From Spirogloea muscicola (taxonomy: Eukaryota; Streptophyta; Zygnematophyceae; Spirogloeales; Spirogloeaceae), in assembly GCA_009602725.1 (NCBI GenBank), contig WELB01000021.1, positions 679,502 through 743,501 on the forward strand: 64,000 nt of DNA, read 5' to 3'. Below, in pieces: positions 32,230 through 43,792 of the stretch (positions are counted from its first letter, which is position 1; the number at the start of each line of letters is the position of its first letter). A program made the position numbers and the translations under genes. The notes below the pieces were generated by a model. That model ran no database searches and was not told the DNA's origin. It was given only the letters and a program-made list of their open reading frames with translations.

Positions 32230-33200
32230 CGTCGCATGACCACCCCGATCGAGCTCAAACTGCTCAGCGAAAGCGCGGGAGGCTCCAGCAACCCCCCGTC
32301 CGGGCAACGACCGCACGGCAAGCGGCTGTGGGCGGTGCTGGCGCAGCAGGAGCCGGGAGGGACCCGCTTGGCCCGGCCGGCCGGCGGGCTGGCGGAGGCC
32401 CTCTCGCCGTGCAGGAGCCCGCCCGCCTCTTGGAAGCAGCTCTTTCAACGTAAGAAGTGTACAAGGTCTAGAAGGGCCGGCCTTGGATTCTTGTCGGGAC
32501 GACCGCGGAACGACCGCCGAAGGACGACCCGGCCTTGACGACCTCCAGAAAGACGGCGAGCATGAGCGGGTGCTCCTTTCTCTCTGCGCCATCCGGCTCC
32601 TTCAGACCTTGTCCATTCCTTTGGGCTGGCCTCTCACAGCCACCAGTCAATTGGGCCGCGCTTTCTTTCTCTCGGCCCCTTAGGACCTCTGTCGATCCCG
32701 TTTTGGGCTGGCCTTTCACAGCCATCGCCCCATCCTGGTTCTTGTAGTCTTGGGCTGACCTTTTCAAAGCCGTCGCCTTTCTCCAACTTACCTCTCCCTT
32801 TTCCGGTGCGTTTCCAGATGCATGACTCCAATGCTGAGTGTCGGTCATCGAACACCCATTCTGAAGTCACTCGCAGAGCTTGTGAAGTGAGCGCATCTTG
32901 GCACTTTGGCCTGTGTCCATCCTTTCCGGGATGGCTTTTCACAGCCCTCGCCTCCTTTGGTTCATTTCTTTTCTGGGCTGGCCCTTCACAGCACTTGCCC
33001 TCTACTGGAAGAGTCTCTCTCTCCCTTTGGAAAAGTCTACTTCTTCTCTTCGCTAAAAAAATTGATAGATGCTGTCCCAAAGGGGGAAGGCTGTGAACCA
33101 GCCAGCCCAACACAAATCTGACAAGGTCCGGTGGGGCCAGAAAGCGCTTTTCCAGAGCTTTCAAGGGAGGTTATACAGAGGACTGAGAAGGGCAGGCTTA
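32230..33200. repeat. GC-rich block followed by stacked LINE tails
   Basis: 32230-32530 is GC-rich. Hairpin tails in plus orientation follow at about 32630, 32712, 32760, 32935 and 32982, each headed by TTCATT/CCATCC-like text. A minus-oriented tail is near 33085-33115 and ends GACAAGGTC. Five same-direction tails within 400 bp imply serial insertion or tandem growth of the tail alone. Confidence 0.55.
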
Positions 33201-33834
33201 AAAAAAGGTCTGTAAGAAGTGTCTGCGAGGAAGCCGCAACGAGGACAAACCCCTCAGCCTTGCGAGCGGCCGCTCTACAGTGAGAGGGCCGGAGCGGGCA
33301 TGTACAAGGCAAATGTAGTCGCGAACGCACGTTGTCGAGGTCCACTGCGATCGTTGGCTACCTGCTGGATGCTGAGCTGGCGTCGCCGCTCCCTTGGGCG
33401 CGGCGCAGCAACATGGCAGCAGGAGTGTGATCGCTGCCCCTGTCGCGGCTCCGCTCGTGCTGCCGCCGGCTGAAGCCCAACAGACATGCCCAGGCCTTTG
33501 TCCTCGGGCTATTGTTCGCGGGTTCAGGCCCTGAGTGCAGTTACTGGGCGCCCAGGAGTTTGTATGCACATCTTGTCTAGTCTGCCTTTGATGTTCGTTA
33601 CCCTTTCCCTCCTGCTGCCTTAGGCATCTCTTCATCCTCTGCAACCTGCGGGGAGACTAGGCAAGCCCGTGTTTAATGATGATAGGTGCTGTCGAGTGAA
33701 GCGAAATACGACTCAATGTCCATCTTGAGCCCGCCCTTCAAGGCCAGGCGTGGGGTGGTAATTACTGTGATTAGTGATTGCACGCGCTCACAGCCATGCC
33801 GGTACTGACTTAATTACACTTGATGACAATTGAG
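33201..33834. other. No recognisable gene
   Basis: Moderately GC-rich sequence with several open frames on both strands and no motif, splice pair or repeat that I recognise. Confidence 0.3.
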
Positions 33835-33990
33835 GTGTGAACTTCGGCAGAGGGCAATATCCTGCTTCGGACTCGTTCATGGGAGGCCGCATAGCGCACA
33901 AACGATGTCAGCCTGCACTTGTGAAACATCTGGCAAGCTTTCCGCGTATGGTCAGTCGCTTATGCACCGTAGCTTCTTGCGCAGGAGGGG
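33835..33990 (-). pseudogene. Duplicated scrap of the NAC gene (intron end plus exon start)
   Basis: On the minus strand this segment aligns with 43970-44100, covering the end of an intron (CTTGCCAGATG...GTGCAG) and the start of the NAC exon at 44071. Shared text includes AGGCTGACATCGT and TGTGCGCTAT. The frame is lost soon after. It carries the Ala-Asp-Ile-Val-Cys motif that corresponds to the end of the NAC domain. The copy includes intron sequence, so it arose by DNA duplication and not by retroposition. Confidence 0.5.
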
Positions 33991-35880
33991 CACGGACTAT
34001 GACTGGAGAACCAGAGACATGGAAATCTTAGTAATCAGAAGGAAAGCTTCGACCCACCTCTAGATGAAGCCAATCGACGACTTCTCCAGGACGTAGGAAA
34101 TTTGACGAGTGTAAGCCCTTCACATTCTGGCAAGGTTGGAGAAGCATCACGTCAAGCATCATCAGACAAGCATCCTTGCAATCAGGGGCAAGACGCGCTT
34201 GCAAGCATGCTATGCGGTTGACAGCTTAGCAATGTCTAGGCTGATGTATCTCCTACTCATTCATTGTAATCGTACAAACACTCACAGCCAAGAGACAACT
34301 CATATGCTGGCTGTCTGAAGTACCTATCAAAGAGGAAGAAGATGCTCTGTGCAGCTTGCTCAATCTTACGGCAGCTCATATTTTTAGGATTGTCGGTATG
34401 GTCTTGTCTACAGCTTTGCCAATAAGAGACAGACTTGGATGTGAAAGCGGAGTAATTGCAGTCTCTTTTGTCATTCAGCAGACGTCCAACCAGGATAGTG
34501 GCGTGAAGCTCATTACACGCCTTGTTCAGTCAAGTGATGAAACATCCAAGCAAAAGCACGAAGACAGGATATCAGCACAGGCAGGGAGGGACACGCATGA
34601 CCCAAGAATAGCTTCCTCCGTATCATCATGGCACCCACACATCATGGGCTGTACTGGGGGTGCCCTGAGAATGCGAGCATAAGCTGCAACGGAGATCCTC
34701 AGTTTCCCGTGCCAACTTAGCACATAACTGCCATATCCTCCCGACTATGAAGGTCTGGTGAGGTAGTCAATTACCTGCTGTGAGATGGTGGCCTTCAGAA
34801 GATTGACAAAGGTCGAAGGGGCCAGAGAAAGCCCTAAAAGACAGTGACTCAAGTGGCCACGAGGCACTCAGTAACCCCTGTTGGCAGCGGCTGGTCATAG
34901 AAACTAGTTCCTGGGTAGCGGGTCCTCTGGCCAGAGCCAGAGGCTGCAGTCAATGCGCGACCGGCCTTCAAGAGGTACTGCACATGGTGCCCGCTTGCAT
35001 ACAGACGCAATGAATTCCTCCTTCTCACTTATTGTTGTTCTCCATTGATTTGCAGCTTGAGATGCTGCCTCAACGACTTATATGATAGACGCCAAGAAAA
35101 GAGACGACTTATGAAGCAAGCCTCTTACCCATTGCTATTCTTTCACTCTATTGTACTCCTTTTCACCTCCATTTATTTCAAGCCAGTGCAAAACCACGTA
35201 TAGTGATTGGATCTGTACTGCAGGCATGCTGGCAAGAGCATGTAGTACCACGCTCTCCTGTGTACTGCAAGGTGGTGTGTAAGCATAGACACGCTGACTT
35301 ACAAGTAGGCCACATATATGATGCTCAAGAAGGGAAGATAGGACTACACTGCTTACTTTCTAACAAGCTTCCTGTTCTACTGAGTTATCCTCTTCTTGCA
35401 ATTGCTTTGCTGAGACGTTGTCTTGCTAAGATGTGGTCAGCTTTACTCCACTCGCTGTTGCTTACATCATGGCACTCATAAGAAACAAACACGTCTATTT
35501 GTTGTAGCAACGCTCTAGAGAGACATCCTCTTCAAGGCAACAGCTGTGAGAGGCCAGCCCAAAAGCAATGGACAAGGTAAACGCGGCCGGAAGGCACAAT
35601 AGCAGGAACCTCTGTAATTTCTGCAAATGGGCGCTTACTCAGTTTCGAGTCAACAGATCTAGATCCGTATAAGCAGTGGGCGGGAATGCTCCAACAATGC
35701 TTAACAAACGCTTCAAGAAAAGTGTGCAAGCAACAATAAGAGCATACTTGTATACTTGTAAGAGCACACAACTTGCTTGGTGCCCGTCACATGCAAATGC
35801 TAGCTGACCGCAGCAGCCGTCCATGGCCTCTTTGAGAGTGCGTGCTCCAGTTTTGAAGGAATTATTGACACAAGATTTGT
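33991..35880. other. Mostly unassigned; LINE-tail scraps
   Basis: GACAAAGGTCGAAGGGGCCAGAGAAAG at 34804-34830 and the following 50 bp match the segment near 3375-3440. A minus-oriented tail lies at about 35545-35580 (CAGCTGTGAGAGGCCAGCCC, then CAATGGACAAGG). The frames at 34136-34682 and 35203-35481 lack recognisable motifs. The region is AT-richer than average. Confidence 0.35.
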
Positions 35881-35993
35881 TGCGAAGCGTCAGCAGACGA
35901 GGCTAGCGACAACGTCCATTTATATGCTTACGACCAACCTGAGGATGCGGTCTTCAGACAGCTTGAGGTCCTTCAGTAATTGAGATAAAGATC

Positions 35994-37106
35994 AATGGTG
36001 ATGCATAGTCCATGGAGACTTCGAGTTACTGCAATGCTCAGCACCCACGGCCAAATTCTGTACCTATATTCTGGCGGCTTCTTCCAAACAAAATTGAAAG
36101 ACCAAGCAGACCTTCGTAAGTACCTTGCAATATTACTGGCTCCAATGTGAGTGCGACTTGCTTATGGTGTTATCTTACATTATGACTACTTTGTCGACCT
36201 ACGATAATATGGCAATTTAGTGTGCTACTCTGTGAATCTTGCCTTATGTGCTTGAGCAGCACAAGTATAGCTGACACCGGGCTTGCTTAGAACATTCAGA
36301 AGCAAGTGCCCTTCAAGAGTACTCTAATAGAAAACGCGTGCGGTGCTTATGATTTCAAAGGGAGGCCAAGCTAACTGATTATACACAAAATCGTCAGACC
36401 TTGCTACTGCAGAAGAGTGTATTGGACATTCGGTCTTCTATCTAGAAGGTGGAAGGTATATCGTCTTAAACCAGATTATTCCGGTGGCAGCAAAAAGATG
36501 GTCGGATACGTACGTTAAGTGCTGTACTAGCTGGTGTCTGACTATCCTAGTGCACTTATATTCAGTACACAACCTCATGCAGCCCTACCGCTGAGGCTAA
36601 AGCATGTTTGTCACTGAGAACGACTGGCCAGAGCAATGAGTGCCATCATGACACTGAGAAGGCCCACAATAACAGGTCCAATGTATTGCGCGTGCCTGCG
36701 GAACAAACATAATCAGAAATAATCTGGGTCAAAGTAGCTCTCTGAACAGCTAGATAGCTGCGAGAGACTCAGCACAGGCAATTGGCAGCACAGATGGTGA
36801 AGCACACAGAATGTCTACTGGACAGGACCGGATTGCTAATTTTTCACATGTTTCTAGAACCCTTCTACAGAAGATGAGATCCAGGTTGTGCACAGCTACA
36901 GCATCCAACCTTATGAGGACGTTGTAAAAACAAGCCTGCCTCTCACCAGGACGGAACTTGCACTTGATGGAGAAAGGGCTCAGGCAAGAAGTACTGCTGA
37001 TAAGCTTTTGCCTCAACGTCAAGGATACGAAGAGCTAGGAAGAGTTGCACAGCGTAGTCATTTCGTGCTGCTTTCAGAGTTTCCGACGGCCCCCATGACA
37101 AGCTAA
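35994..37106 (+). CDS. Probable two-exon gene, unknown product
   Basis: A coding-like exon starts at ATG near 35994 and contains Leu-Ser-Thr-His-Gly-Gln-Ile-Leu-Tyr-Leu-Tyr-Ser-Gly-Gly. It ends at CTTC/GTAAGT near 36117, phase 1. The next clear exon is 36871-37106, after acceptor CCCTTCTACAG, and also needs phase 1, so the two can be joined. It ends Pro-Thr-Ala-Pro-Met-Thr-Ser-stop. In-frame coding-like sequence also lies just upstream (about 35890-35980), separated by stops, so the true start may be further 5' or the gene may be damaged. The 750-bp intron could hide other exons. The last exon is polar and charged. No family is recognised. Confidence 0.4.
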
Positions 37107-37150
37107 GCGTCTGCTCACACTAACAGTACAGCATCAGCAGCTCACTAACT

Positions 37151-37213
37151 TACTCAAGACTTGACTCACTTTAACTTACTCAAGACTTGAAGCTCACTGA
37201 CTTCAAGTCTTGA
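37151..37213. repeat. Short direct repeat and perfect 13-bp hairpin
   Basis: TACTCAAGACTTGA occurs at 37151 and 37177. The second copy forms one arm of a perfect inverted repeat, TCAAGACTTGAAG (37180-37192) and CTTCAAGTCTTGA (37201-37213), with an 8-base loop. It lies just after the plus-strand exon ending at 37106 and before a minus-strand exon, so it could act as a 3'-end or boundary structure. Confidence 0.75.
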
Positions 37214-37385
37214 AAGCGTTGAAACGTTGAAAGCGTTGCCAAGAAGGTTGTGCTTGAGGTATCTGAAAAGGTTGAGAAGCTAGACTGCTGGAAAGCTAGC
37301 ATTTGAGAGCAAGTCTAGCACTAGGTAGTCGTCTGTGGCAGCACACAGAGACTTAGCACATGTACACAAAAACATGAATACATAC

Positions 37386-37659
37386 CTTACTGCACGCGTA
37401 ATTTGCAGCATAAGTAGCTGCCACAAAATTCTCAACCCCAATCTTGATTCCAGTGGAAGGAGCTTTGTCTCTTCTACAGGATTCCACTACATTTTGTAAA
37501 ATCGATCTGATAGCCTGCAACACGAGCTCTCTGAAGTTTTCTGGTGATTGCTGGCGACTGGCGTCAGGCCAATTTTTCAAAACCTTTTCCCCGGCTTCTT
37601 TGACGGACAAGTACAGCTTCGCAAACAAGCATAACAATAGATTTGTCAGCTCAAGTGTG
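37386..37659 (-). CDS. Internal exon of an unknown helical protein
   Basis: The exon is bordered by an acceptor at 37660 (GCTTGTAGACAG) and a strong donor after 37386 (AGTAAG/GTATGT). It holds 91 codons plus one base (phase 2 in, phase 0 out). The product is helical: a Leu/Thr/Asn hydrophobic start, then Tyr-Leu-Ser-Val-Lys-Glu-Ala-Gly-Glu-Lys, and a later Leu-Val-Leu-Gln-Ala-Ile-Arg-Ser-Ile-Leu-Gln. A first exon may lie in the GC-rich DNA at 37.9-38.7 kb. I cannot name the family. Confidence 0.45.
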
Positions 37660-37899
37660 CTGTCTACAAGCAGTCCAGTAAGTCGCAATCATAGAAATGG
37701 TGTCGTTACAAAGGACATCAGAATCAATCTGTCCTGTGACTCGGCCGACCAGCAACAAGATGCAAACGCATGAAGGTGTGGCGGTCTCTTGTCACGTGAC
37801 TGCCACCACTTGAAGTGGCAACTCGGGTATGGAGCCTTGTCGCGGACATCTGTTCAGAAGTTGCATCCTGGAAGTCTCACTTACTGTGGGCGGCCTATC

Positions 37900-39300
37900 G
37901 GAAGCGCTGTTAAGAGGGGGTTGACCGTCAGCCACACTGCTTGTTCTTGACGAGGGTGGCTGCTCTGAGATCACGGGCGTCATGTGAGGGCCTCGCCGGA
38001 TCGCCAGAGGCACCCGTGCAAAGCGCCGACTGCGATCTGCGGAGCCGTCAGAAGTCAGAAGTCAGGAGTCGAACGCCGTCAGCGAGCCGTGCGCGCGCGG
38101 ATGAGCCGAGGGCAGAGCAAGGGGCGCAGGAGAGCGAGGGCGCACGAGAGGGCGGGCCTCTGGCGGGAGAGGGGGAAAGGCGTGGGCTGCCTACCCGTCG
38201 CCTGGGATGGTTGTGGCTGCTGACGTTGAAAGAGCAAGGCGCCGCCGCCGCTGTGCAAGCCGCAGCCGCCGTGTCTGCGCCGCCGCCGCCACCGTGTGGA
38301 TATAGAGAACAACCCGTCAACTAGCTTATATAGTGGCGCGTCAGAGTAGCGCGTGCATGGTGTCGGGCCCGGGCAGCCCCCGCCGCCGCGCCTGCCAGCC
38401 GCCGCTATCCTCTTCCCCCCCTCCCCTGCACCCCGCCTCACCTCTCCCCCGCCCTACCGGCCACCCATCTCGGTCCCCTCACCCTCTCTTCTAGCTCCCC
38501 CTTCTCTCCCCCCCTTTCCTCCTCTCTCTCGCTTCGTCCGGAAGCTGTCGGTTAGGACGACGACGTCCATGGGAAGCCGCGTGGCTCCCACGGGGACGCC
38601 GACCAGATCGACACGCCGCGTCCGAGGGACCCCGTTGCGGAGCTGGACGGGCGTCACCCCGGTGCTCTCCAGCGCCACTTAATATTCCGCCTCCTTGATA
38701 TCCCGCCCTGATGGTGTTCCACCCTGGCATTCCTCCCCCTCGCCTCCCTGGTCCTTCTCCTGGTTGCGGCGCCACCAGCGGCCGCAGGCGGCGGCAGGCC
38801 TGCCTGCGGTGACGCCCGCTGTGGCGCTGGAGGATGGCGGCGGCGGCGGCGGTGGTGCCGGCGGCCGCGGGGCCCCAGCTGTGGCTGCCGACAGGGGGCC
38901 CCACCTGCGCCCGCCTGCTGGCCTGCGCCGCGCTGGTCGTCATCGCTGCCGCCACCGGCCTGCCCTACCTTCTCGTCGGCGACGGCTTGCAGGTGCCGCC
39001 GCAGACGACTACCGGCCACCCTGCCAGCCTCATCCCATCTCGGGCGCAGCAGCTCATGCTGAGCAGAAGGAGGCCCCGTCCCGCAGGCGAGCCGCGCGGC
39101 GTCGCTGGTGGCGGCGGCGCGTGACGCCGCAGGACCGCCTTCCCCGTCTTCCGAGCCCACGCTGTTGGACGAGGAGCGCATCTCCACTGTGCACAGCGCC
39201 AAGGTGGGCGGCGCATCCTGCCGTTGCCAGCGCCTGATGATAGCATGGCAGAAAGGCCTGCGTGCTGCCGGCGTGTCAGCTCGGATCGTCTGCAGCGTCT
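37900..39300. other. GC-rich region, possible promoter/first exons
   Basis: A long GC- and CpG-rich stretch holds many mutually overlapping open frames. Two deserve note. A plus-strand frame at 38834-39124 has an Ala/Val-rich possible membrane span (Leu-Leu-Ala-Cys-Ala-Ala-Leu-Val-Val-Ile). A minus-strand frame at 38454-38678 has a mixed sequence (Gly-Val-Thr-Pro-Val-Gln-Leu-Arg-Asn-Gly-Val-Pro). Neither is secure. The block may serve as promoter for the minus-strand exon at 37386-37659. Confidence 0.35.
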
Positions 39301-39306
39301 GCAATG

Positions 39307-39330
39307 CTAAACTCTAAACCCTAAACCTTA
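39307..39330. repeat. Interstitial plant-type telomere motif
   Basis: The text CTAAACTCTAAACCCTAAACC contains one perfect and two imperfect CCCTAAA units, the plant/green-alga telomere repeat. Such short interstitial motifs also occur as chance or in promoters (telo-boxes), so this is not a chromosome end. Confidence 0.6.
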
Positions 39331-40620
39331 GAGCCTACTAGCATCCCGCAAGCATTGGTTGCCTAGTACAGAGTGCAGCTCTCGCCTAGTCTGCAGCGTT
39401 CCCAAGCTTTAGCTGTACATCAGTGTGCTGGGCGCCCATACAGTCAGGCGACTGGCTTAGGGCTGGCTTTCACAGCCCCAGCCCCCTCGTCGGGCCCGCC
39501 TTCCTGAAGGTGGGCCTTGAAGCGAGCCTGCTTGAAGATCATCTGGGGAGGTGGCAGGTGAAGCTCTATAATTGTGCGCTTAGACCAGACGCGGGGGGGG
39601 GGCTTCAATTTGAAGTAGTGAGGCCCACAGAGAGATAGAGGCCCAGCCCTGCTGCTGCCTGCTGCTGCAGCCCGTCTTTGCAGCCCGTCACTGCAAATCA
39701 TCGCCGGCTTTCTGTGAGTAGTCTGGGGCTGCTCCTTGGGAAGACACTTGCTGGCTTGTGCCCGTGAGGTAAGTCGCCGCATGTCGGCGGCACCTTGGGC
39801 AAGGTATTTCTGCTGCGTTGTGTGCGTAGTGCTTTACTGTGTTGGGGGTCGTTTTCTAAATTCCCAATGACCAGATCCATGAGGACGTTATCAGTCTTAC
39901 CTCTTTAATTAGTGGTGAACTGTCACAGGGGCGGATTGCTGATTCTCTTCGACGGTATTATTACGGTAAGAAGCAACTTGGGCTGGGAAAGCCTTCTTGT
40001 GAAATGTGCTAGTTTGAACAAGCGGGGAGGGGGAATCTCGGAGTGGGAATCAAACTTTGAAAGCACAATGCGCTCAACCAACCAACCTTTTGGACTACAT
40101 CTACACAACGCTGAGCTGCCATTCTACGTGACAGCAGGCCAGAGCGACCAAGGACAGATCTGCGGATCAAAGTCGGGTCAGTAGCCGTCGGTCAGCACGT
40201 GAAAGATTCTACATAACATCGTACATGGACCGGCGGATTCCAAGCCTTCCTGCCAAAAACTAAAGGTAGCCAAGCTTTCTGGAGCAAAGCAAGGGCCTAA
40301 GCTCGCGGCAGACAGTGTAAGAGAGGCTTGCGAACATCCAAGCCCAGGCGCGCAGGCAAGCAAGAAATATCTGGAAGGCAATGGGATGTGGCTGCAACGA
40401 ACACAGCTATAAAGCTGAAGGGCTAGGTCCAGATAACAGGAGTTTCTCCCAATAGGAGGCGATGTCTGTTAAAGGCCAGCCCATAAACGAATGGACAAGG
40501 TCTAAAGAGGCCGGAGAGTGGAAAATTAGTGCTAAACCAATGCCCACGCGAGTGGCTGTGACTTTTGTCCTCAGTCAGTCCTAGTCACAAGTCGCAAGTC
40601 AGAGTAGCTTGCAGCCGGGA
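39331..40620. other. LINE-tail scraps; no recognisable gene
   Basis: Hairpin tails lie near 39458-39485 (plus) and 40465-40500 (minus, ending GAATGGACAAGGTC). A degraded LINE ORF-end core may lie near 40620-40690 on the minus strand (CAGCCAAAGCACGGCCTGCC compares with 48990). No host exon is supported. Confidence 0.4.
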
Positions 40621-40899
40621 AATTGTCAACGTGGCTGCTTCTGAGAAGAAATCAGTTGCAGCCAAAGCACGGCCTGCCCGCAAGTTCCACCGGAAAGCCT
40701 GAAAACGCTGAAGCGAGACTGATAGCACCTAAGAGCGACCCAGCGCACAGTGGCCGGGCTGTTTCACCTTGCGGGCCTTGGCCTTGGTGGGTTGCACGCC
40801 TCACAAGCTGCCGAAGAAGGTCACGTCCTTGGGTACAGTAGGCACAAATCCTTTAAACACCTAGACTTGGCTAGCTTCGTGACAGTAGCAAAGATAACG

Positions 40900-41420
40900 A
40901 GTTTATGAGTTGAATTTGCGTACATTCACTTTGAAGATGACCACACATGGCAATGCACTGGGTTTGCAAGGCTCAATCCTACGGAGAACCAAAAGACTAT
41001 CAAGGCATGTTGTACTGGCACTCTTCCAGGTTCTTCTCAAAGGGAAATGCCCCGCTGGCGGTTGGGGCTCGACCTCCACCAGCAGCTTGCACTACAAGCA
41101 GTGGCCCAGCGGCAGGATCAGCGGGGTGAGCTGCCACAAACAGGGCTGCGGGCTTGCTGGCTCAGTTGTGTCCTATGGCAGGCCCCTCCGTCTTGCTCTA
41201 GCGATCCCATTGCATCTACGTGCTAGCATGCCTTGGCTACCGCCTCTGGGTACCGACGAGGCTACTCTTTTTCTGCGAGCTCCTGGTCTGGACATTCATT
41301 GGTTGACAAGGGGTGCTGTGCGCCATCTTTAGTAATACTTGCTATTGCTGAGTGTTTTGGGGCTTCTCCAAGATCCCTGTCCAGCCTTTTGTGCTAGCCT
41401 TTCACAGCAAACCTTGTCTT
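40900..41420 (+). mobile_element. LINE 3' end, old copy
   Basis: From about 41068 the plus strand encodes a diverged Leu-Asp-Leu-His-Gln-Gln-Leu-Ala-Leu and Ala-Gln-Arg-Gln-Asp-Gln-Arg, matching the 13560 and 49080 copies. The Leu-Ala-Ile-Pro-Leu-His-Leu-Arg-Ala-Ser core and a terminal Leu-Thr-Arg-Gly follow in a shifted frame. A degraded hairpin tail follows at about 41388-41410. This is one of the more diverged copies. Confidence 0.5.
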
Positions 41421-42585
41421 TGCAAGGCTCTTTCCTTCACAAGTCATGACGAACAAGCAAGGAGAGTAAGGCTCCATTGTTGAGTCTTCTCTCTTTGTCA
41501 TGCGCACCAAAGGCCTCAGTGATCTCGATGCTTACCGACTTCAGGTCGTCGTTAAGCTTTTGATGGAAACGACATATTTAAGCGGCTCATATGCAAGGAG
41601 GGTGTCATTGCCAATTGGATATTAAATCTCGTGAGGCTTTTACACGTCTCATTTCCTGGCACTTCGTTTCGGTCTACCAGACGCTTATGAGCAACACAAG
41701 AAGATGCATAACACCAACTCTATCACAGACACCTTTTGTTGCCTCGCGTCAATCTCCTTACTCTTGCCAAAAGCCGCTTGGAAAACACTTACTCGAGAAC
41801 AGTTTTTGATGATTGTGTACAAGAAGATGGTTGGTCCCTTCCGTTGCACATGACTTCATTGCCGAATCCGAAGTACGGGAGGGGCTTGTCTCTCTGTACC
41901 TCGATGAATCATATCCAATATGGGATTTTGCACGTCAACTACCTCTCTATTCAATTCTAGCACTAAGGGTAAAACTCCATGGGCAGCCACATGGCCAAAA
42001 AACAGAAGTGGCATTTTTTACCTGTTTTGTCTTAGCCATTGTGTTGAACATTTATACGGCTTACGACCGGACGTGAATGGAAGACCTTTTCCTTATCAAA
42101 GGAGTACTTCTGCCAACTGAGCTACGTTGGCCCAAAACGGAGGACATCAAGATTCAAGCGACTGCACTGCACTGCACTGCAGAGCAGAAGCAGGGAGATT
42201 CTCTGTCTTAGTCGTTATCTCTCTATTTTGCTATCTCGCTATCTCGCTATGTCGCTATGTCGAGGCGAGAGGACCTAAAAGATCAAATTAACGAGATGAA
42301 ATATATACCTGTAATTTCATACGTCAAAAGCATGTGCTTTATTAATTGAACTACGCCCCCGCGTGGAGGAGATCAATGTCTGGACGAACGACTACAGCAA
42401 TAGCAACGTTGAAGGCAATCATTAATTACGTTCTTTTCGTCTTCGATATTGATGTCAAAAGTTTCAGGTGGTCGACCCAAATTGGAACATGCAAAAGTAG
42501 CAAACTTTGGGGTACAGAAGATTTTCTCGACAGCTTTGTCGACAAGCCCGCTTGCAACACTTTGGTATAGCTACAGCAAGCAAAG
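41421..42585. other. Unassigned; 8-bp tandem repeat
   Basis: Four to five units of an 8-bp repeat (CGCTATCT/CGCTATGT) lie at 42230-42262, related to 9681-9704. The sequence ACTGCACTGCACTGCA occurs near 42160. Frames at 41591-42076 are open and moderately protein-like but show no recognisable motif or splice borders. Confidence 0.4.
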
Positions 42586-43168
42586 CTACTTTCCTCGTTC
42601 AGCTTGACTATTTTTCCAGGTCTGTGATATTTGACCTGGATCACTATTCAAGGCCTCGTTGTTATGGAGAATTTGGTAGTCAGCCATCAATGCCTCTGTG
42701 TCTGCGAACACGTTGCTGTCGTTGACTTCTGACCCTGTAAGCAAGTTCTCAATCCAGGTTGTTGTTCCAGCCAATGACATGCTGAAGTCTTCTGCATAAT
42801 ACATATCTCCTACTGCCTGCAAGAACTCGACAATTGTCTTAGGGTTCAAAGGAAATTGGACGCTGTCATGGCAGGCATTTGAATCCTGCAGAGCTCCGTG
42901 AAGCCATCAAAGCAGAAGCTCAAGCATGGAAGACTTGATTGGATATACTTATTGACGAAAACGAGAACCGATAGATGCAGATCATGCACTTAGTCAATCC
43001 GTGACTGACTCTGGTCGATGTTACCTGAGGCGCAAAAAGCTGCGAATAAAGTCTGTGATCGCAAGTGCTTACAGGATCCTCATGTCGCGGTTGATCTTGG
43101 CAAAAGCTAGACATCCCCATGACCTTGGCCACTAGAGTTCCTTCTAGAAGTGCTTCATAGTGACTTCC
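42586..43168 (-). CDS. Two terminal exons, probably the 3' end of the NAC gene
   Basis: The exons are 43168-43025 (acceptor TTCTGCTGCTTTTCAG, donor CCTCAG/GTAACA) and 42885-42586 (acceptor GGAGCTCTGCAG, ending in a stop). Both junctions are phase 0, giving 48 plus 99 residues. The product is polar and acidic, for example Asp-Glu/Asn-rich text around Leu-Leu-Thr-Gly-Ser-Glu-Val-Asn-Asp-Ser-Asn, and contains Trp and aromatic residues. That would fit the C-terminal activation region of a transcription factor. The link to the NAC exons upstream on the same strand is likely from position, but the intervening exons (43.2-43.7 kb) could not be placed in phase. It could instead be a separate gene. 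Confidence 0.5.
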
Positions 43169-43792
43169 CTGAAAAGCAGCAGAAGGAAACGGCCATGTGA
43201 AATCGAAGTTTACATGCTTTCTCCTGTAACAGACCCTGCATGTTGACATACAAGCTAAGGATGCTTTGCAGCACCTTTCTGAAGCATTTAATAATTGTTT
43301 GCCTTGTTGTGGAAGAGTGAACGTTGATATCGATGATAAGCTCACAGATAACATACACACATAATCGAAGTAAAAAATGCTGTTGCATATGAGGAGGTCA
43401 CATTTTGAACCTGCAGAATGTGGCTTTCAATCTCACAGGCACTCATCGTCCACCTCATCAAGGATGAGCCTTGCTGATCCTGTCACCACAACAAGCGATG
43501 AAAGTCTGAGGAGTGGCAGGTCATTTCCGGTGTCGTCCCCCTCCACGTAGCATTGAGGCAGCACAGCTGCATGCTACTTCATATACATCACCCCAGCAAG
43601 ACCGGTACATCACAATAGCTGTCCGGAATCAGCATCCACTAAGACAAGGTCTTCAGCTGCTTATTATCTGTGCAAGCCCAGTTGTTGCAGCCATGCAGGT
43701 TACAGTGCACAGCTCATGCTGACAAGAAGATGATTTAGTTAGGACATCGCGCTTACAATTTGAGCAACATGTAGGCAGAAATTGAAGCTCAC

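Noticed and set aside
38653-39304. Overlapping long frames on both strands (216 and 180 codons)
   Set aside because: Base-composition artefact of GC-rich DNA; no splice signal, domain or repeat relation supports either.
39307-39330. Chromosome end (telomere)
   Set aside because: Only about three partly imperfect CCCTAAA-type units, with ordinary sequence on both sides.
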